Shown here piece after piece: positions 59,426 through 64,000 of a stretch of DNA of 64,000 nt. Below the pieces are notes generated by a model that saw only the letters and a program-made list of their open reading frames with translations, had not been told where the DNA came from and made no database searches. The position numbers were made by a program, and so were the translations under genes. Each line of letters starts with the position of its first letter. Position 1 is the stretch's first letter. Origin of the DNA: Ctenosaura bakeri (lineage: Eukaryota; Chordata; Lepidosauria; Squamata; Iguanidae); the NCBI GenBank assembly GCA_948474755.1, contig CAOLHI010000931.1, positions 1,062,001 through 1,126,000 of the forward strand, in the 5' to 3' direction.

Positions 59426-60675
59426 ACAAAACCTGTTTACCACTGACAGAAGTGGATTAAGTGCATACAAGTGACAAACTTTCTATCATACTTTAACAAT
59501 CAGGCATGGGAGAGAGAGAAGCAAAACCAGCCATTTAAATGCTGCTCCATACACCAAGGACAGGGAAGGTGTCGTTTGCAGGCTTCAGGTGGCCCCAAGC
59601 CCCTATTTTTACAGTCTTTTCAATTTCCCCTGGGCCTTCTGAATCCCCCAGACCCCTCTCAATATTTTGTGAAAAAAGGAAAGAATTCCACTGAAAAAAT
59701 CACCCATAAAATCACTTCTGATTAAAGGAAGTTTAAATAAAGATGGTAATAAAGACAAAGATGACAGAAAGAAAAACAATTTTTTTAAAAAAATATTTTA
59801 AAAAATCTCTAGCTCTTGAACATGCCCTGCCTCACTACAGTTCTCCAGCAGTACAAGAACAACTTGAAGCAGAAGGAAGCTATAAAAATGCTGCAGGACC
59901 TTGGGGGAACTGTCTTAAAACAACAGGTACGCTTGCAACTCATCAGATCTTGCAAAAGGCGCTTTTTACACTATAATGCTTAACATCCCCTAACCTGCAT
60001 TGCCATAGGCCTCACTAACTGGGAGATACAAGATATTTGGGAGGTGTAATTCCTCCTTTCCAAAAAGACAACTTTCCAAGTTGCACAGCCCAGGAATCTT
60101 CAGCTTCTCTTCCTCCACCTCAAATACTTCCTTGGCATTTTCCCGCTTCAAGGCTCTTACTGACATTTCCAGATAGCCCCACACTATCCACTGTCTTTTT
60201 TGGGCAGAGAAGGGAAGAGAATCACTGCTGAGGCAGGCAAGTTGCACATGCTCTCATACTGTAGGTGAGGATCATTATCAGGCAGAAACTGGGGATAACC
60301 TCTGGGAGGATTTTGTCCAGACTGGTCTTTGAAAGATATGTTAGAAGGGGTTTTCTGGCACACTCTAATGGGCCCCCAAAGCCTGGCAAGAACAAAGGAC
60401 AGCAGATGTTATTAGTATTGTACTAAATTGGCCAAGTGAAAGCTGAGGAGGGAAGCCTAGGCAAGGTCTCCACACAGCCAGCTTAGCACATGTTCAAAAT
60501 TACACACTGTCTTCTTTGCACGCAACTCCCTGAATGCGTTGGTGGGGAAAAGGGTAATACCAGCTAGATATCAAAGAGGAATACAGCGACATACATAATC
60601 ATGATCTGCATTCTTCACAGTCCCCACCCCACCCCATCTCAGGGTGACTCTGAGCTCTTGGGCTGTATTCCAACA
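59426..60675. other. Unannotated intronic DNA
   Basis: No exon or repeat family recognised. Open frames here are short and show no domain. Confidence 0.5.
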
Positions 60676-61084
60676 GGCCATTTCCGCACAGGGTATTTGA
60701 AACTGTGCAGTCTGTCCTCCAGGGAGGTCGTCTGCACCTGGGAGCGGACTGGGACCAGATTACTTAATGTAGATCCGTACCTCAGCCTGCTCTGGAATGA
60801 CCCCAAGTGGTCATCCAGCATGCTTTTGAAAGACTGGAAAAATCAGGTCTTTCAAAAGCACGGAGCACGCCACTGCGAGCCTGCTCCCTTGTGCAGATTT
60901 GCAGGCTCACACCAATGCGAGCCTGCAATCTGCTGGGGACAGGCTTTAGGCTGGCGAGCTTCAGCGGTTCATCGAGACCAACCGGAAGCCGCCATTTTCA
61001 ACACCAGAGCAGTGCAGAACGACGATCACGCACTGCTCCAGAGCAGCCTGGACCGGACTGGCTTCGCCCCCTGCAGAAATGGCC
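60676..61084. mobile_element. GC-rich MITE, GGCC-ATTT end family
   Basis: 409 bp, ends GGCCATTTCCGCACAGGG and CCCCTGCAGAAATGGCC, with the perfect 3-bp duplication ACA (60673-60675, 61085-61087). The interior has the inverted pair CTTTTGAAAGACTGG and CAGGTCTTTCAAAAGCACGG, the shared GGCTGGCGAGCTTC block, and AAGCCGCCATTTT. The 176-codon frame through it is chance. Confidence 0.88.
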
Positions 61085-61711
61085 ACAGTTACCATGATGC
61101 AACTGGTCCCAGTGTAGGAATGTGTTGCTAACTCTGAATGTAGTTTTGCAGTTCAGCTGTTACATACCTAGCATCCACTGAAATATTTGTTCTGTCATAT
61201 AGGTACACACATATGAAAGCTACCATTTTAATTGTGTTTTGGCTCAGCAGATGTAAAACCTATCCCAAATTTGGTTAGGTTTGTCCTGTGAAATAAATTA
61301 AGTTTTTTTTTTAAATAAAATTAAGTCAGAGCCATTTCAGGCAGCAAGCTGTAAGTCTGCTTCTGTTCTCCCAGCCACATGTTCAGTCCACCATTGCAGC
61401 CCCAGCACTTGGCCAAGCCAACCTATGCCCAGAGTTGCCTGGTTAATTATGTCTTCCAGGGAGCCTGATAAAGGAGACTCTGAAGTGAGGAGGGGAGCAG
61501 CTTTCAGGAGGATATTCCCAGACTGCTACATACTTTAATATTAGAGGACAAAGACAAAAGCATGGATACTTTGTGCTGAGGTTTTTCTTTCTTTTCTATG
61601 ATCATTATAAATTCATGGAATAGGGGTTGGCTATTGTGTTTTACATGTTCCAGATTACAGCTCGCATAAACTCTGATCCCTGACCACAATGGCTGAGGTT
61701 TATATTGCTTA
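61085..61711. other. Unannotated intronic DNA
   Basis: Nothing recognised. Confidence 0.5.
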
Positions 61712-62174
61712 TACAGTCTGCCCATTACTAGGGTTAGGGGTGCAGGACCAAAAGTGAAAAAATCACAAATATCAAAATGTCTGTGTCTGTGGGAAGGGGG
61801 CTGAGGCATGGTGGGAGAACAGGTACCCAGGGTCCAAACCAGGCCAGAGAAAGAAGAGGGAAGGGGGTAGGTGGGTTGACATGGTGGCCCTATACTTTCT
61901 CTCTCTCGCCCATTTCCTTCCTTGGGTGTGAGGAGCATCAGGAGAGAGTTTGTGGTGCTGAGAGATCAGGCTGTGGGCCATCTGGTGAACGAGAAGGAAG
62001 ACCAGAAATGGGTATATAAAGGGCTGTGCGGCCTGATTGGAGCTGCCAAGAGGAAAGATTTCCCCAGGAAAGGAGCACCTGAGGTAGGCGGAAGGCAGGA
62101 GCTGGAGAAACTCCCAGACAATGAAATGCGCAAAAGTCAGCCCCATAGATATGGAGGGCCAATTGTAGTCTGTA
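61712..62174. mobile_element. Palindromic non-autonomous DNA element (TACAGTC-end family)
   Basis: 463 bp, opening TACAGTCTGCCCATTACTAG then GGTTAGGGGTGCAGGACC, the latter shared with the element at 40621. It closes ATGGAGGGCCAATTGTAGTC then TGTA. No matching flank duplication. It holds several long chance frames on both strands. Confidence 0.65.
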
Positions 62175-62287
62175 TCATCTGGAGGGCACCAGGGTTCCCG
62201 CCCCTCCTGCAAAACAGCTTAGCTTTCTGTTTACAGTCCCTCTCCTTTTAAGTTCCATAAAGCACAAGCCACGTAGCTCTTTAGGGC

Positions 62288-62418
62288 AGTGCTTCACAGC
62301 TTGGTGACCTTCAGATGTGTCTGACTGCGACTCCCAATGCACTTGCTGCCCACAATGATAGACAATGATGGAAGTTGTAGTCCGACACATGTGGAGGGTG
62401 CCAGGTTAGGAAAGGCTG
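62288..62418. mobile_element. Short palindromic repeat
   Basis: About 130 bp. Left arm TTGGTGACCTTCAGATGTGT then CTGACTGCGACTCCCA, right arm GATGGAAGTTGTAGTCCGAC then ACATGTGGAGGGTGCCAGG. A common squamate palindromic element as I recall; single arms of the same kind occur at 43555, 48215 and 55950. Confidence 0.65.
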
Positions 62419-62809
62419 TTTTTAAGCCATACGTAAAATTCTTTTTTAAATAAAAGAAAAAACGGGGGGTGGTGGTGAAGAAAAGCTTTGATGTACCATT
62501 CACTCAGAAGCAAGAACTGGCCCTTCAATGAGATGAAAAATAGTTTTTTAAAAATAAAAACATCAAACAACTTATACTGCTACTTGTTGTTTCATGAAGG
62601 GTACCATGCAATTGAAGAAAATGACTGGCAAATTAATCCCAGCAAAGTGTATAGAGAAAGAAACCAGACAATAATTGGAAAATATCTGGGGCTCACTCAT
62701 CAAATATTAAATGATAAAAAAAACCCCAAAAAACCAAAACCAAAACCAAAAAACCAAACCTTTCTACTTCAAACTCAGAATGGAACATCTTCACATGGAC
62801 TGATCCTAT

Positions 62810-63499
62810 GGCCCTTTTCGCACTAGGCTTTTTGCGCGAGCGGGGGCGGGCGGCTTGCGGGAAAAGCCTAGTTCGGGAGCCTGCCGGTTCCCCGCTGGTT
62901 CCTTCCACAGCCGAAGGAACCAGCTGGGAAACGGCACCGTCCCGGAGGCGGAGGCGGCTCGCGAGTCCATCCCCCCCCGCGCGCGCAAGAAAGGAGCCCG
63001 TTGCTCCTGCGCGCGCGGGGGGGCTGCTCGCGACAGCCTCCCGGGCGCGACTGTCCCTCGCTCCTGGCGCGAGTGACAGTCGCGCCCGCCCCCCGCGCGC
63101 GCCAGGAGCGAGCGACAGTCGCGCCGGGTCCCCCGCGCGCGCACGCGCGAGCGGGAGGCTGTCGCGAGCAGCCCCCCGCCCGTGCGAAGCAGGATGCTCT
63201 CGCATCCGCCGCGCTAGCTCCCCGCCCCGCCCCTTCCTTCCGCACGGGCAGAGGGAAGGAGGCGCGACCCGGCCGCCTCCCCGACGCACCGCACTACAGG
63301 TGAGTGCGTGTGGGCGCCAGGAGCGTAGCGCGAGCGCGGGGTGATTTTCACTTGAAAGCGAAAATCAAAAACCCCGCGCTCGCGCCGCTGCAGCCCCGTG
63401 AGAGCGCCGGAAGTGGGAGTGCGTCGTGCGGAGTGACGCTCCCACTCCCGCACTGCTCACGGGGCTATTTCGCCCGGGAAAGCCCGTGCGAAAAGGGCC
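62810..63499. mobile_element. Very GC- and CpG-rich MITE
   Basis: 690 bp, ends GGCCCTTTTCGCAC and GTGCGAAAAGGGCC, an exact 14-bp inverted repeat, flanked by TAT and TGT. The interior has a perfect 23-bp inverted repeat (63020-63042 with 63153-63175, core GCTGCTCGCGACAGCC) and further pairs such as GGAGCGAGCGACAGTCGCGC and ACTGTCCCTCGCTCC. Long overlapping frames on both strands (up to about 200 codons, Arg/Ala/Pro/Gly-rich) are composition artefacts. Confidence 0.88.
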
Positions 63500-63558
63500 T
63501 GTGTGTCAAATTGCATATTAATCCATATTAATCCACTAATCCATTTTCTGAGATTGTG

Positions 63559-63757
63559 GGCCTTTCTGCACTATACTGTTATAGTGCTATTATCCCACTT
63601 TCAACATCCTGTGGAATTCTGGAGTTTGCAGTTTAGGGAGGGGCCTTTAGAATTCTCAGTCACAGAGCTCTTTGGCCTCAGGAAACTACAAACCCCAGCA
63701 TTCCACAGAGTTCTTTCACAGGAGGTTGAAAGTGGAATAATAGCACTATAACAATAT
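63559..63757. mobile_element. Palindromic MITE, right end truncated
   Basis: Opens GGCCTTTCTGCACTATACTG. Arms GGAGTTTGCAGTTTAGGGAG and CTACAAACCCCAGCATTCC. The right arm stops at CACTATAACAATATA and abuts another GGCC end at 63759, so the last 15-20 bases of its terminus are lost. An inserted GTTCTTTCACAG widens the right arm. Confidence 0.83.
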
Positions 63758-63758
63758 A

Positions 63759-64000
63759 GGCCATTTCCGCACGAGTCTGTTATAGGCCCTTTCCGCACGA
63801 GGCGAGCCATTACCTACTGCTTCTTCTGGGGTCCAAAGCAATGCGGACTGTGCTTGAAGCCCTTCCGCAGGGCTTCTCCTTGGTCCAGGGCAAATCGGAG
63901 CAGTGTGAGGTCTGTAGATCTGCACTGCTCCGGCTTCCAAAATGGTGGCTTCTGGCTTCCAAAATGGCAGCTTCCGACTTCCAAAATGGCGGCTTCCGGC
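63759..64000. mobile_element. Two stacked left ends of GGCC-family elements, running off the window
   Basis: GGCCATTTCCGCACGAGTCT starts at 63759 and is interrupted after 26 bp by a second left end, GGCCCTTTCCGCACGAGG, at 63785. The latter continues to the edge. It contains the 22-bp tandem repeat at 63932-63997. Confidence 0.75.
63932..63997 (+). repeat. 22-bp tandem repeat with YY1-like core
   Basis: Three units GGCTTCCAAAATGG(T/C)(G/A)GCTTC(T/C), spaced exactly 22 bp. The array may continue beyond the window. Confidence 0.9.

Noticed and set aside
59990..60247. 85-codon minus-strand frame with a charged stretch, as a possible missing upstream CACNA1G exon
   Set aside because: It does not resemble IS1-S3 or the channel N-terminus, and no splice sites place it in frame.
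60601..61131. 176-codon plus-strand frame
   Set aside because: Runs across a MITE (60676-61084) and its flanks and has no recognisable domain.
62693..63344. Overlapping 100-200-codon open frames on both strands in the GC-rich block
   Set aside because: They lie inside an element bounded by terminal inverted repeats, are Arg/Ala/Pro/Gly-rich on both strands, and show no domain. Stop codons are rare only because of base composition.

Overview
This is a vertebrate, intron-rich, repeat-rich nuclear window. The only gene I can support is on the minus strand. Six exons of the T-type voltage-gated calcium channel alpha-1G (CACNA1G, Cav3.1) run from 44264 down to 14224. They cover domain I from S4 to S6, the I-II linker with its polyhistidine tract, and the start of domain II S1. 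All six exons join in frame with consensus splice sites (1795 coding bases, no stop), so this part of the gene looks intact. The upstream exons (N-terminus, IS1-S3) and downstream exons (IIS2 onward) are not visible, so the flanking introns run off both ends (more than 19.7 kb on the right, more than 14.2 kb on the left).

The repeats point to a squamate reptile, perhaps an iguanian lizard. There are many tRNA-like SINEs with a Bov-B-type tail, a nearly full-length but dead Bov-B LINE, CR1 and L2-like LINE tails, an L1 3' fragment, 5S rRNA-derived SINEs, and several families of non-autonomous DNA transposons. This is inference; I cannot name the species.

Layout. 1-14 kb: intron with one SINE at each end of the first 2.6 kb, a pyrimidine-rich block, an L1 fragment and a second SINE type. 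14.2-19.2 kb: the exon carrying IIS1 and the 790-bp exon carrying the I-II linker, with two hAT elements between them. 19.2-26.7 kb: a long intron with a palindromic element, a hairpin-forming compound microsatellite and a 1.47-kb hAT-like element with a perfect 8-bp target duplication. 26.7-27.8 kb: the two pore-loop exons. 27.8-44.2 kb: introns holding MITEs, L2-like LINEs, the S5 exon, the Bov-B element with three later insertions, and a pair of related palindromic elements, one carrying an exact 71-bp duplicate of nearby DNA. 44.3-64 kb: the upstream intron, with a tandem pair of MITEs, a hAT nested in CR1, and at the right end a cluster of GC-rich elements sharing GGCC(C/A)TTT termini.

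No novel gene system, CRISPR array or defence locus is visible. The most unusual items are the 71-bp exact templated duplication, the tandem MITE pair, two different MITEs at the same position of two SINE copies, the transposon-borne CpG-dense block, and YY1-like motifs carried by the GC-rich MITE family.
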